From assembly GCA_949987705.1 (NCBI GenBank), contig OX465283.1, positions 91,685,813 to 91,749,812 of the forward strand: a stretch of 64,000 nt of DNA. Direction: 5' to 3'. This DNA is from Thereva unica (taxonomy: Eukaryota; Arthropoda; Insecta; Diptera; Therevidae). How positions within the stretch are numbered: the first letter of the stretch is position 1; each line of letters opens with the position of its first letter. Under the pieces are notes generated by a model. The model was not told the DNA's origin, did no database searches, and saw only the letters and a program-made list of their open reading frames with translations. Both the position numbers and the translations under genes were made by a program. Of this stretch, positions 30,215-42,363 are shown in pieces.

Positions 30215-31772
30215 ATGACGGCTCCAAACAATTTAGTTAGACCACCGGTATTACCTCAATCAACCCCCCAACCACAAGCAGGTTCAAATACCGCAAGTGC
30301 AAATCAATTACCTAACACCACTCCTGAATTACAATCCCTAATTTCATCCATCGTCTCTCAAGTTCTTGTTTCACAAGGTCCAGCCTTAGTGCGAAGTTTT
30401 ATGAACTCCAATGCTGAATTATCAACGGCCACCGATCAGACCATAGATCCACAATATCGTAACAGCCTGCCTGATTTAGATAAAGTCCCAGACATCGTTC
30501 GTTGCCTTAGAGAATTTTCAGGAACCCCCGGCGAGTTCTCTTCATGGAAGAAGAGTGTGGATAGAGTACTACGGATTTACGAACATACAAAAGGAAGCCC
30601 TAAGTATTACGGAATTCTCAGCACAAAATTATAGGTAGTGCAGACATAGCGCTTGAATCGTATAACACACCTCTAGATTGGAAAGCAATTTCACGTTGTC
30701 TCACAATCCACTACGCAGACAAACGCGACCTAGGTACACTAGAGTACCAGATGACATCTCTCATTCAAGGAAAATCTTCGACTCAAGAATTTTACCAAAG
30801 GGTTTATTCTCATCAGTCCCTAATACTAAACAAAATCGCTTGTATGGAAATTAGTACAGAATCAATGCGATTGTTAACCGAAACATACAGGGATAAGGCA
30901 CTCGATACTTTCGTACGTGGTTTGAATGGCGATCAACCGAGACTCCTTGGCATTAAGGAGCCAATAGACCTGCCACAAGCACTACATTTTTGTCTCAAAC
31001 TCGAGAACCAAAATTTTAGAGCCAACCATGCCAATGGGCGCATCCAGCGCACTCAGCGGAAAAGCCGCTTAGCTGAACAGCACAGCGTAAAAAGTATCTC
31101 AGCGATATGTGTCGGCTGGATGGGTAGCTAAGTTAAAATTTATTTTGACAACTATTTTTTTTTCTATTTTAAATAACATCAATTCACTATCGCTGAGCTA
31201 CTTAGCATAAAATTTTTACGCTGAGAAATTTGCCAGCCGCTGAGCTAAGCTGCTTAGTTCAGCTAGCCATCCAACGAGCTCAGCACTTAGCCGCTACTCA
31301 GCCGCTGAGTGCGCTGGATGCGCCCAATGACTATCATGTCTCCTATAGAAAACAACAAAATAATCCTCCACCAACGCCACCCTTTAGAAACTATCATAAT
31401 CCTCGTCGACAGGAATCATTTTACCCAGACCTTGCGTATATTCTGAAGTTTGGATATAGACCATTACCCAAACCTGAACCAATGGATGTTGATCGTAGCA
31501 TACGTACGAACATGGTCAACTATGCGAATAGGCCAGCACCATTTAAGCCTCAGAAAATGCAAAGGAACTATCATCTGACAACAGATGTTCCTGAGTATCA
31601 ACCAGTTCAAGAAGAACCCGAGTATTTTGCAGAATACCAGCAAGCGCAGCAAGACTCCGAAATTGAGAATAATTACGACCAAACCCTGATCGAGTACATC
31701 GACCAATATCCCAATGACACTCCCGAAAATGAAACAGATAACATAGCAGCTGACATTCATTTGTTAGGATGA
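30215..31772 (+). pseudogene. Errantivirus gag, broken by frameshift and a MITE
   Basis: The ATG at 30215 starts a proline/glutamine-rich N-terminus and a capsid region (FSGTPGEFSSWKKSVD). The frame stops at 30634 because of a small frameshift. The capsid continues in frame 30751-31035 ([26 protein letters not shown]). A 290-bp MITE lies at 31036-31325. The C-terminal acidic, tyrosine-rich part (31329-31772, with PKPEPMDVDRS) is in the same frame as the part before the MITE. No CCHC knuckle is seen, as is usual in errantiviruses. Confidence 0.87.
31036..31325. mobile_element. 290-bp MITE with perfect 24-bp TIRs, in gag
   Basis: Ends are perfect inverted repeats starting GGGCGCATCCAGCGCACTCA. 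A 3-bp duplication AAT flanks it (31033-31035 and 31326-31328). A 3-bp duplication and GG-initiated TIRs suggest a PIF/Harbinger-type origin, although the usual TWA target is not matched. Inside are repeated CTCAGC/GCTGAG and CTTAGC/GCTAAG words that could fold into subterminal stems. It encodes nothing. Confidence 0.87.
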
Positions 31773-34087
31773 AGACCTCTTCGCTTCCATATTTCGAATG
31801 TAAGACAGATAGCGGAGAGGTAATGAAAATATTAATAGACACCGGCTCTAATAAGAATTATATTCAACCAAAATATGCAAAAAATCCAATCCCCAATAAA
31901 CAATTATTTTACGCAGATTCAGTAGGAGGTCCAGTTAAGATCACCCACCATACGTTTGCTAATCTCTTCAATTTAAAAGAACCCAAGATTAAGTTTTTCC
32001 TTTTACCCACACTATTATCATTTAACTCGATATTAGGACATGACAGCCAAAAAGAATTAGACGCTGTCATCCATACCAAACACGACTTAATGGTTATCAA
32101 TGAATCCATAAAAATCCCGATTAAAAAGCTTACTGCACAAGCAGTTAATTCAATCAATATCAGAGATTACCACATGACTGGAGAGCAAAAGCACTACATC
32201 AATGAGCTGACAAGGAAACATCACGAATTATTTCTTGATCCCAACAAGAAACTCACGTACACTACCAATGTCGTAGGTGAGATCGGAACAACGTCAGACA
32301 ACCCAGTCTATACAAAGTTTTATCCATATCCTATGTCCCTAAAAGGTGAGATAGAAAAAGAAATAGAAAAGCTATTGACCGACGGAATAATAAGAACATA
32401 AAGATCTCCGTACAATTCACCCGTGTGGATTGTGCCAAAGAAACAAGACGCCTCAGGCGAAAAGAAATATAGAATGGTGATCGACTATCGGAAGCTTAAC
32501 AGCATTACAATAGCAGATCGGTATCCCATCCCAGAAATCAACGAAGTGTTGATGCAATTAGGCAAAAATAAATGGTTCTCAGTCCTAGACCTTAAAAGTG
32601 GATTTCATCAAATCCCATTAAAAGAGACCGACATCGCAAAAACGGCTTTTTCGATTAATAATGGCAAGTACGAGTTCACTAGACTGCCATTCGGACTCAA
32701 AAATGCTCCAGCCATTTTTCAGAGAGCATTGGACAACATCCTTAGAGAACACATCGGAAAAAATTGTTTCGTCTATATTGACGATATCATTATATTCAGT
32801 AATGATGAAAGCCAACATGTCAATGATATTGACAAAATCCTCGAAACCCTCAATTCGGCTAATATGAAAGTCCAATTGGACAAGTGCGAATTTTTCAAAC
32901 AAGAAGTAGAATTTCTTGGTTTCATAGTCTCTTCCAATGGAATCAAGACTAACCCAGCCAAACTTGACGCGATAGTCAACTTTCTACAACCACAGACATT
33001 AAAGGACCTCAGGTAATTCCTAGGTTTGTCTGGATATTACAGACGCTTTGTTAAAGATTATGCAAAACTTGCAAAACCCTTAACAAACCTTTTAAGAGGG
33101 GAAGAAGGGCGTCTGCCCAAAAATGCCTCAAAAAATAAAAAAATTTGCCTAGACGACGATGCTAAAAAAGCATTTACCAAAATTAAAAGCGCACTAACTT
33201 CCGAGGAAGTAATCTTAGCTTATCCAAATCTGAGCCAAGAATTTCACCTAACGACGGATGCCTCTCAATACGCAGTCGGTGCGGTATTAGAACAAAACGG
33301 CAAACCGATAACCTTCATTTCAAGAACACTTAATAAAACAGAAGAAAGTTACGCGGCAAACGAGAAGGAGATGCTCGCGATAATTTGGGCACTAACATCG
33401 TTAAGGAATTACTTATATGGCACATCTAAAGTCAAGATATTCACTGACCACCAACCACTTACCTATGCATTAAGTCACAAGAATAATAATGCGAAAATGA
33501 AAAGATGGAAAGCTATTCTCGAAGAATAAAATTATGAACTTTCCTACAAACCAGGTCGAACGAACGTCGTAGCCGACGCACTTTCAAGACCACCGCAAGA
33601 TAATCATTCATCGCAGATAAATTCAATGACAGGTACGGCACATAGTGACGACAGCTCAGGACACGATCTTATTCCAGCAGTTGAAGCACCCATCAACGCT
33701 TTTAAAAACCAATTATGGATTCTTACAGGGAATGAAAATAACTACAAGTTCGAGATACCTTTTCCAACTTACCATCGACACGTAATCACTCGTACCAGCT
33801 ACACCAACGAAGATCTAATCGAATTATTCAAAAAACACCTCGATCCATTAATAACAAATGGACTATTTACTTCCGAAACCATAATGGGAATGATACAAGA
33901 TTTTTACCCCCTTCATTTCCAAAACTATAAAATTAAATTTACACAATCAAAAGTCACTGACTTAATAACAGATGCGGAACAGGAAGAACAAATTATCCTA
34001 GAACACAAAAGAGCCCACCGGAATGCCAGAGAAAACAAAAAACAAATCATTGAAAAATTCTATTTTCCAAAAATGATGAAAAAATAG
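31769..34087 (+). pseudogene. Errantivirus pol: protease, RT, RNase H, integrase start
   Basis: A single frame with TAA stops ending at 32401, 33016 and 33529 and a TAG ending at 34087. Protease: ILIDTGSNKNYIQP and SILGHD. RT: KYRMVIDYRKLN, FSVLDLKSGFHQI, RLPFGLKNAP and the catalytic FVYIDDIIIFS. RNase H: LTTDASQYAVGAVL and FTDHQPLTYAL, then a SYKPGRTNVVADALSRPP linker. The integrase N-terminus begins at about 33950 (HKRAHRNARENKKQI). The pol ATG overlaps the gag stop (ATGA at 31769-31772). The four stops make it non-functional. Confidence 0.92.
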
Positions 34088-34907
34088 AACAGGTTTTACT
34101 ACCTGCACCACCTGTATGAAGCACAAATATGATAGACATCCACCTAATCCAGAAATTGGCAAAACACCGATCCCTGAATACCCAGGACAAATATTGCAAA
34201 TAGACATCTATATAACCGAGAAAAATTTGGTGCTCACCGCAATCGATAAATTTTCTAAGTACGCTCAACCAAAACCCCTTCAATCACGATCCGTTGAGGA
34301 TGTAAGACAGCCCTTAAGGCAAATCCTCTTCACTTTTGGTGTCCCACAAACAATCGTTATAGATAACGAAAAATCTCTAAATTCTAGCTCCATAACCTTC
34401 ATGGTAGAAGATCAATTAGGTATAAAAATCTTTAAAACCCCACCATATCACAGTACTGCTAACGGACAAGTGGAAAGATTCCATTCCACATTGACGGAAA
34501 TAATGAGATGTCGAAAGGGAGATAATATTCATAGATCGTTCGAGGAATTACTTGACCGATCAGTCTATGAGTACAATTACTCAATTCATTCAACAACGGG
34601 AAAAAGGCCCATAGAAATATTCTTTGGAAGAAATGTACGTGTTAGTCCTGAAACTTACGAAAAAGCAAGACAGGACAACATTCAAAGGCTAAAAGACATT
34701 CAGGCACGAGACCTTACCACCCACAACAAAAATAGGCAAACCCCTAAAACTTATTCCCCAGGTCAAACTATATACGTAAAAATTCATAAACGCCATGGCA
34801 CAAAGCTCACGCCTAGATATAAAAAAGAAATCGTAAAAGAAGACAAAAATAGTCTTGTAATTACTGAATCAGGCAGAGAAGTTCACAAGAGCCACATTAA
34901 AACTTAA
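34088..34907 (+). pseudogene. Errantivirus integrase core and C-terminus, frameshifted
   Basis: The frame moves by one base relative to the upstream pol near 34090-34110, at the Cys pair (CTTC) of the zinc-binding domain. The core contains LQIDIY (first Asp), VIDNEKSLNS (second Asp) and YHSTANGQVERFHSTL (Glu). It ends with a basic C-terminal region that includes PGQTIYVKIHKRHGTKLTPRY, an SH3-like fold in the family. It stops at 34907. Confidence 0.9.
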
Positions 34908-34929
34908 AATTTTTCTCCTTTCTCGCTTC

Positions 34930-36421
34930 CAGGACATTTTTTGCAAGCTGCTTAGCTGACACTCAGATATTGGATTATTCCAACTCCCAATCGATCCAAA
35001 TAAACACAGGAACAGCAAGGCTTCAAACTGGAACCTTTAAAATTATTCACGTCATCAACATTGCACTATACCAGAAACTCGTCCAAGAAATAGAGATCAA
35101 CATTAATCAGCACATCAACAAATCACACATCCTTTATCCTTACCTTTCCAATGAAATAACCCAAACTAAGAAAGTTTTATATAGACTCAAAATTAAAGAT
35201 AGAAGTAGACGCTCACTCAATTTTATAGGAAGCGCATGGAAATGGATAGCAGGAAATCCTGACCATCATTGAAATTATTAAAGGAAAAATGAATAATCAA
35301 TTAGAGAATAATAACAGGCAAACCGTTATTAATAAATTAACAGCACAAAAGATAAATGAAATGAGAAGCATAACTAATAATATAATAAAAGCAATAAACG
35401 ATAATAAAGAGATAGATAATAATTTAATATTGAGTTACAAATATTGATTAGAAATTTTAAAAGAAGAAATAAGAAATGTAGAATACGCCATTAATTGGGC
35501 AAGAAATGACATAGAAAATGCATATGTTTTATCAGAAGAAGAAACAAAAATTACGAAAGAAATTTTCGATAAAAGTAATATCCCTTATATAAATCTTGAT
35601 GAAGCACTAGAATTTTCAAAGATAAAAATAGCTTTAAGCAATAATACAATTTTATATATTATAAGTTTACCTACAACTGATAATGAAACATGTTCATCAT
35701 TTTTAATGAAAACTGTTAAGGAAAATAACTTAATAAATAAACTTGAATTTGAAAATATTTTAGAATGTAAGGACAAATTATATGGAGTTAAGGTAGGTTG
35801 TAAGAAATATAATAATTTAGCCATATGCAATCCTAGCGACTTGGAGGATATCACCAATTCTACATGCATACCGCGCCTATTGAAAAGCCGAAAACCATCC
35901 TGTACCACGATTAATAATCAGCATGTACCATCAGTCGAATTACTATCACCTGGATTATTATTCCTGAATCAATATAAAGGAACAATCAAAATGGACAACG
36001 AAGACTTCAACCTAACCGGAACCTATTTAATCCGTTTCCACAATACATCACTAACCGTAGACGGCAGATCATACAAATATAGCGAAAGGACATATTTAAA
36101 ACCGCTACCAGCCATTCTGCAGATGTCCAGCCAGCAGGAAGAATTACAAGAGATCCTATCCCTAGAAATGATTAAAGAACTTCAGAAGAATAACACCAAA
36201 TATCTGAACTTAATAGGAAGCAAGAGTGAAACCAGCATCATCACCAGCGATAGTTTAGGCTACTACTAGTCATCCTTTTCATCAGTGCAGCAGTAATCGC
36301 CTTTCTCCATAGAAGGACCAAGCTTACCAACAATATCACCACACCTGAAAAAGAAAAAGAAGATCCTTCAGCCGAATCTGCATCAGGGAACAGTACCACT
36401 CCTAAGCCATCCAGGGTCAAC
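34930..36421 (+). pseudogene. Errantivirus env remnant
   Basis: The frame from about 34970 contains a basic RSRR furin-type site at about 35200, followed by the conserved LNFIGSAWKWIAGNPDHH block, then a stop at 35272. Further env-like sequence continues to about 35446 (stop) and then to 36269, with cysteines around 35692-35900 and possible N-glycosylation sites. The transmembrane and tail part beyond 36270 is out of frame. An env-type ORF distinguishes errantiviruses from simple Ty3 elements. Multiple stops mean no envelope protein can be made. Confidence 0.85.
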
Positions 36422-36479
36422 TAGATTCCTTATTTCTAAAAGGATGCCAAACGAGGACGTTCGGATTTAAGAAGGGAGG

Positions 36480-36666
36480 AGTTAACGGATCATCTTTTGT
36501 CACCATAATTTAATAAAACCTAAAATGAATAACTGCAGAAATGCTGACACTATGTCTAGAAGATAACACGCACATCCAGCCAACGTGGGAATCGGTGCAA
36601 CCGGAATGTAGTCACGCGGCAGGGCAGGTGACAATAATAGGATAAGTTAGCTTTATTCTACTTTAA
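36480..36666 (+). repeat. Errantivirus 3' LTR, truncated
   Basis: Begins AGTTAACGGATCATC directly after a purine-rich tract. It matches the 5' LTR with one mismatch for 187 bp, up to CTACTTTAA, then stops matching. The last 108 bp of the LTR are missing. Confidence 0.92.
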
Positions 36667-37344
36667 TTTTGAACGTCCTTTTCAGGCGCTATAATTAACC
36701 TTTTTTCATCATTATAACAAAGTATTTATAACAAATCTACGCTGCACAACAATACTACCAAAAAAGTTCTCTGAGAAAGATATCTCACTCCTTATGCATG
36801 AATCGTTCATTCATTCATTCGCTCTTTTTTCAGATCATTCGAGTTCAGGGCCTGTACTCCCGAAGACGAGACGATATAGAAACGAAACGAAATTACGAGA
36901 CGAGACGAAAATATATTTCCTACTCCTGAAGACGATAATCTCGAACTTCCTTGCTTTTGCAAATTTTGACCTATTATGCAAAATAAATTTAAACTAGGGA
37001 GGTGCCCTTGTTTTAAATTGGCACCCACTTCCCTTTTGGTGAGATGTGCTGGACATTTCCCCTTTTTAAATTACATTTTTTAAACTCTTTTCTTTACTTT
37101 CACTTCGGAGCATCAAATCTTGTAACGTTAATTTAACCGCCTTTTACTCAATGCAAATGGATGAAACTTTGCAGGCATACATATTCCCGATGACAATACA
37201 CGAATATGACATTTTGTTACATTTTTTGTTGTTGAGTAACAAAAAACGATTTTTAATAAAATATGCTTGGAATTATTCGTTCTACTCAATGTAGAGTCTT
37301 AAAATTCACTTCCCTTCAATAAAAATTGGTAAAAATTAACAGAC
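36667..37344. other. Unassigned AT-rich sequence
   Basis: No gene was recognised. Small repeats ATTCATTCATTC (about 36809) and GACGAGACGA (about 36865-36910) are present. Sequence near 37150 (GGATGAAACTTTGCAGGCAT) resembles common dispersed insect repeats but was not assigned. Confidence 0.35.
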
Positions 37345-37593
37345 ATTATTATTATTATTATTTATTAAAATTCATTAGTACATAAAGATAATTATAATCT
37401 TAACACGCTATAACACGTATGTACATAAAAAAAAAAAATGGAGAAAAGTTTATATAAATCAATAAATCAAAATTAAACTAAAAATTGACTTAAAATTAAG
37501 ATACGCTACCTAAGAGGAAGAGAGAGAGAAAAGAAAAAAGAAAAAGAAAGGAAGAAATATTAAAGAAAAAAAAAAAACTAATATGATGGAAGA

Positions 37594-40387
37594 TTATTGA
37601 CTTGTAAGGTAAATAGATACAAGCTTCCTGAACACGTTCATAGACCTCGCACTCTGAATGGCGTGTGGCAAATTGTTCCACATGCGAAGACAGTGAACAA
37701 AAAAGGACCTTTGCCCAACAAGGTGATGGACTCTAGGCGGGATAAAAAGTATTTTCCTTGTTGTACGACCGCGATGAAGATACTCCAGGAGGTAGGACGG
37801 ACGTTCATTGGACTGAAGTTTATAGATGAACAATACTGCCTTGACTAAAAGGTATTGGTCAAGCGTGCAACCCAGGATAGAAGAGTGGTAAGGGCTTATA
37901 TGGTCAAATCTGCGGAGGTCATATACAAACCTGGTACAATCATTAAAGGCAACGTTAAGTTTGGCCCGGCATGAGGCATCTGGGGACGGAAAGACTGAGC
38001 AAGCGTAAGTGAAATGAGGTAGCACTAAGGATTTGATAAGCTTTGACCGAACACTTGTAGGCAGAATGGACGCGAACAGCCAGAGGCGGCGCAAATTACC
38101 GTATATTTTGGATAATGTATGATCAGTTTGATCACAGCAGGTTAGTTGTGTGTTCAGGTAAACACCTAGGTTCTTCACTCGTGGCTGGTATGGTAAGGTT
38201 ATATGCATAAGAGTAATAGGCGGTAAATACGAGGTGTCTAACTCACTCCTGTACATTGCGATGCATGTAGACTTGGCGGCATTTAGATGTAACTGATTTG
38301 ATAATGACCATTGATATACTCGCTCGAGGTCAGCATTGATGTTGAAGACACAGTTTTCCACTAACCCAAGAGGACTATTTGAATAAAGCTAAACATCATC
38401 CGCATACACGTGGAGTTTGCAATCCTTGACAGTATTACAGATATCATTAATGTAGATGCTGAAAAGTAATGGCCCTAGAATGGAGCCCTGCGGCACCCCA
38501 CATGTAATTGGTGATGGATCAGAGATAGAATCTTGAAACCATACCATTTGGGAACGATTACTTAAGTAATTCCGAATTAAGGAGATCGCTGGGGGGGAGA
38601 AACCCATATAGTTTGATAATTTAGTTTCGAGAAGCTTATGATTGACACTATCAAATGCCTTGCTGAAGTCGAGAAGAACCAGAAATGCAATGTTATCACC
38701 ATCAAGAGCCATTCGAAGGTCAGTAGTTACCTTTAGCAGCGCAGTTTCGCAGCTACTACTTTTCCGGAAGCCGGACTGTGTACTTGACAGCAAAGACCAC
38801 ATTTCACAGTGGGCTTGGATTTGCCATGACATTAATTTCTCAAGTACTTTGCCTAAGAAACATAGGGTACTAATGGGGCGATAATCAGAGGGGTTTATTG
38901 GGGATTTGCATTTGGGTAAGGCAATTACTTTCGCTTTTTTCCATTGAAGTGAAAAATAAGATTTCGTGAGGCAGTTATTAAAAACGTGTGTAAGATAGGG
39001 GAAGATTACAGGAAAAATGCACTTAAGGAAGGTTGGCGGAAGATCATCAAGTCCAACGGATGCTGACTTTATGGAGTAAAAAGCTTTGTGAACTTCAGAG
39101 TAATCCACATTGCGAAAACTGAAGTACCTAAGGTTGTCATCAATTAGTCTCGAGCAGGAATTGCCACTGGTATTGTTGACAATCGTGGTAAAATAGTTGT
39201 TTAGTTCGTTTGCAGTGAGGCTGCTCTGGACTGCACAGTCATCACCATGAATCCCAAGTTTCTTCACGTTAGCCCAAAATTTCTTCGAGGGTAGGGATGG
39301 ACTGAGTTTGGCCGAAAAGAACTTCAGTTTTGCTTTGCGGATAGTCGAGGTGACTACATTCCTGACGGCTGTGTAAGCTCTACGGTTCACTTCAGTTTTA
39401 TTTCTCTTATATCTTCTAAACAGGTATTCTCTCTCAGATATAAGACGTTTGATGTGAGAGGAGAACCAAGGTGAGGTAGAGGGAAGTATGCGTTTAACTT
39501 TGATTGGGGCAAACGATTCGAGAAGGTGCTTGCACAGAAGGCTAAAGTGTGCTACTTGGTCGTCAATGCCATGAAACCAGAAAACATTGTCCCAAGAAAG
39601 TACGGAACATTCATGTAATAGATCAGGAGTGTTAATGGCCTTATAATCACGGTAGGAAAAGAGTTTTATTCTCGCTGCTTTCAATTGTGAAGTTGAGGGA
39701 AAGATATAGGATGTCGTGATCAAGATAACTTGGGGGGCTGATCTGATTGTGAAATAAGACATTCCCTCTATCCGACACGAAAAATATGTCCAGCAAGGAT
39801 GGATTAGAGGTGTTACAATACGTTGGAAGTTGATTGATTGGCTTCAGGTCAAAAGTTTTGAAAAAGGTTAGGAAATTATTGCGCAGAGAGCTGTATGATA
39901 GGATATTGACGTTAAAATCTCCTCCAACAATGATGCTATCATAATTGTGAGTTGCTTCGGAGAGCCACATTTCCAGTTCACTGGCTACAGGTAACGAAAA
40001 TGTGCGAGGAGGACAGTAAACCACGGTCGCAAGGCATTTTCTAACACCACACACAATTTCAACACTAAGAAATTCTAGAGCATTGGATATAGATTCTTTT
40101 ACCTTAAAACAGCGGAGACCTTTTTTAACATAAACAGCAACTCCGCCACCAGGGCGATCCTTCCGATCATTTCTAAATAAACTGTACCCATCGATTGATA
40201 CAGATATTGAAGGAACATGATCGCGAAGTGAGGCTTCGGATACCAACAAGACATGGATGTTGGACCCAAGAAAAATTTCCCGCAGTTCATCTATCTTATT
40301 ACGTAGACTTCTCGCATTGATGTGACAAAAATTTAATCGACGAGCCCTACTCTGAAATATGTTGAGCAAAGTTCTAATTTTGTTCAT
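37594..40387 (-). pseudogene. CR1-like ORF2: endonuclease and reverse transcriptase
   Basis: The endonuclease carries NFCHINARSLRNKIDEL, RPGGGVAVYVKKG, a VVYCPPR block, IIVGGDFNVNIL and a YLDHDILYLSL motif. RT carries WKKAKVIALPK, DYRPISTLCFLGKVLEK, FLVLLDFSKAFDSVNH (motif A), CGVPQGSILGPLLFS and HVYADDV (catalytic). A TAG follows YADDV directly (about 38387-38389) and the frame continues to 37594. With the frameshift near 39700 this makes two lesions in about 930 codons, so the copy is fairly young or recently active. It would nick DNA and prime reverse transcription if intact. Confidence 0.9.
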
Positions 40388-40760
40388 GTCAAAAAGGTAA
40401 GGTTTTACTACCTAGGTCGCCAGTGCGAGGTGGCAGAAAGTGTAAAGGATGCACGATGTTTGAAAAATGAAGTTCTAAGATTAAGCAATAATAATCCATC
40501 ATTACAAAAAAGAAAACTGAAATAGTATATAAAAAAAATTAAAACGAAAATAAAAGACAAAAGAATGGGAAAAAAAGAAAATATAAAAAAGGTAACAAAA
40601 CCGTGACTACTAATCATTACAAAACGATTAAAAGAAATCGAAAGAAATTTTTAAAAATCAGAAAAATAAAAACAAAAGAGTAAAAAACGAAAATAAAATA
40701 AAAATAAAAGTTAGCCGATGCGCACTAAAGTTCCCGGTGATGAGTAGGATGCTCCAAAAT

Positions 40761-41588
40761 CTATGATGCTTCTCCCGAGCTAGGTTTGGCAGAAACAGCT
40801 TCATTAAGATCAAGGACGGACTTGAATAATTGAGGACGTTGATTTTTGTCCAGTTGAACAAAAATCCGGCCTTGGCGAGAGAACACTGCGGTGACAAGGT
40901 TTCTCAATTGCAGCTTTCTAGCCGATCGAAAAATATCTTCGTTCTTTGGCGACAGGCTTTCGCTCAAACGAACAACACTGTCAGATGTGAATCCCAGGTT
41001 CAGTTTATTTAATTTGAGAGTGCCATGCTGCCGGGCTTTTCTCAGGAACTCCTGCTGCTCGTTGGCCGACGGGAACTTCACATTCAGTAGCGAGCTTGGG
41101 GCCGCAGCACTACTAGTTGAGGAAGTCGAGGAGTTCTGGCGTTTTCGTGGATGCGGCCGGAACACATTCACGAAAGGTGACGGTACATGCCCAATGGTAG
41201 AGGCGAGCGATTCCAAGATGTGCCTCGGGTTCTCGTTCTCGCATGTCGGGACGCCGCGGATGACCACGTCCTGGAGTCGTAGCTGCCGGCGCAGATCCTC
41301 CACTTCGTTAGAAACTACAGCGATATCATGCTGCACAGTTTCCATATCGTCCCTCAGCCCTGCTAGTTGGCCATTGAAGTTATTACATACCTCGTCAATG
41401 CGTGCTATTAGGCGCTCCTCGAAGGCGGCAAGTTTATCGTCCAGCATACGGCTGAGGCTTGTAAAGAGCTTTTTTTCCAGAAGCTCAAATCTGTCTTCTG
41501 GGCCAGCGACTGACGTCGATCTAGGCGTTCTGCTGCAGTTATCGGCATGCCTGCTGCTGCTACCGGGGGTGTTGACCGACGAAAACAC
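40761..41588 (-). CDS. CR1-like ORF1 protein, coiled coil plus RRM/FP25-like domain
   Basis: An open frame of 275 codons without internal stops. Residues of about 30-100 form a likely coiled coil (ELLEKKLFTSLSRMLDDKL, VVSNEVEDLRRQLRLQD). The following part, QDVVIRGVPTCENENPRHIL onward, matches the nucleic-acid-binding fold typical of LINE ORF1 proteins in insects. Its first in-frame ATG is internal, so the true start is uncertain and the 5' end may be lost. The family role is to coat LINE RNA. Confidence 0.8.
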   Translation of the reverse strand: MFSSVNTPGSSSRHADNCSRTPRSTSVAGPEDRFELLEKKLFTSLSRMLDDKLAAFEERLIARIDEVCNNFNGQLAGLRDDMETVQHDIAVVSNEVEDLRRQLRLQDVVIRGVPTCENENPRHILESLASTIGHVPSPFVNVFRPHPRKRQNSSTSSTSSAAAPSSLLNVKFPSANEQQEFLRKARQHGTLKLNKLNLGFTSDSVVRLSESLSPKNEDIFRSARKLQLRNLVTAVFSRQGRIFVQLDKNQRPQLFKSVLDLNEAVSAKPSSGEAS

Positions 41589-41639
41589 ACGAAAATGATA
41601 GTTCCAAATTAAAAATGGCGGCCAAAAAAATATGATGGA

Positions 41640-41985
41640 TTACATTTTTCTTTACAAGCCACTCGTTCGATATGGGTATCAAATGAAAGGTTATAACAAG
41701 TTGAATACAATTAGCGTCATCCTAAATTCAAAATGGCGGTAGAAAAATGGCGGCATAAAAGTGGCGGCCAACACAAAACAGAGGATCAATATTTTTCTTT
41801 ACAACGCGGTCGGCATGGGTATCAAATGGAAGGGAGTGACAATTAGAATACTGTTGTCTGTGTCCCGTCATTTCAATTCAAAATGGCGGCCAACACAAAA
41901 TGGCGGTTTACCCTTTTATTTACTTCGCTCTCGGTATGGATATCAAATGAAAGTGTATTAAAGTGAGTAAGAAAGTAAACTGTAT
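41640..41985 (-). repeat. Diverged 128-bp-type units (minus strand), three copies
   Basis: Three units carry ATGGGTATCAAATGAAAGG or close variants, each preceded by TTCTTTACAA and followed by AAAATGGCGGCC-type words. This is the reverse complement of the CCCTTTCATTTGATACCCAT...TTGTGAAGAA...GGCCGCCATGG core in the first array. They lie between the CR1 5' end and the second palindrome. Confidence 0.72.
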
Positions 41986-42363
41986 GACGTCGTTTTAAAT
42001 CAAATATGGCGTTCACTAAAAAATGGCGGAAGACATAACATAGCTACCAATAGCAAATAAAAATATAATTTAAAAAGATGCAAAAAAATATGTTTCCAGT
42101 TTTTAGTTTTTATTGCTCCAGCCAGTATACGCGAGCACACTACCTTTCAAAATGTAAAAAAAAAAACGTAGAGCGCTATTAGATTTTTGAGGGGTCATCA
42201 AATTGTGCATTTTTGGGCTGCACACTGCACTTGAGAACTATTGTAAAGAAACAAATACAAAACATGTAAAAAAGTTTCCTTATTTAACATGATAATCTAA
42301 TTAAAAGTTTGGAAATTGTAATGTATTAATTAACGCTATTCGTTACTAAAAAGTAAAAAATAA

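Larger units (their letters stand above)
28741..36666 (+). mobile_element. Errantivirus (gypsy-group endogenous retrovirus), degraded
   Basis: A 7.9-kb insect errantivirus with 5' LTR, leader, gag, pol (protease, RT, RNase H, integrase), env remnant, polypurine tract (about 36468-36479, AAGAAGGGAGG) and truncated 3' LTR. gag has a frameshift and a MITE insertion; pol has several in-frame stops and a frameshift; env is stopped repeatedly. It cannot encode intact proteins. AGTTAAC ends, a Lys-type primer site and a third ORF with a furin-type site are established features of this group. Confidence 0.92.
37345..41588 (-). mobile_element. CR1/Jockey-superfamily LINE, nearly full coding length
   Basis: Minus-strand LINE with ORF1 (41588-40761), ORF2 endonuclease (40387-39647), reverse transcriptase (39762-37594), a 3' UTR rich in pyrimidine on its sense strand, and a terminal (TAA)n tract (ATT repeats at 37345-37362). 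Two lesions are seen in ORF2: a frameshift in the 39650-39760 overlap and one nonsense codon just after the YADDV box. ORF1 has no ATG at its start (GTG in the track frame), so the 5' end is probably truncated. It borders 128-bp-type units at its 5' side. Confidence 0.88.

Noticed and set aside
36805..36915. Possible regulatory cluster of ATTC and GACGAGA repeats
   Set aside because: Short simple repeats without any supporting promoter or gene context.
40891..41598. 235-codon plus-strand ORF opposite the CR1-like ORF1
   Set aside because: Antisense shadow of ORF1, serine/arginine-rich from complementary codons; no domain.
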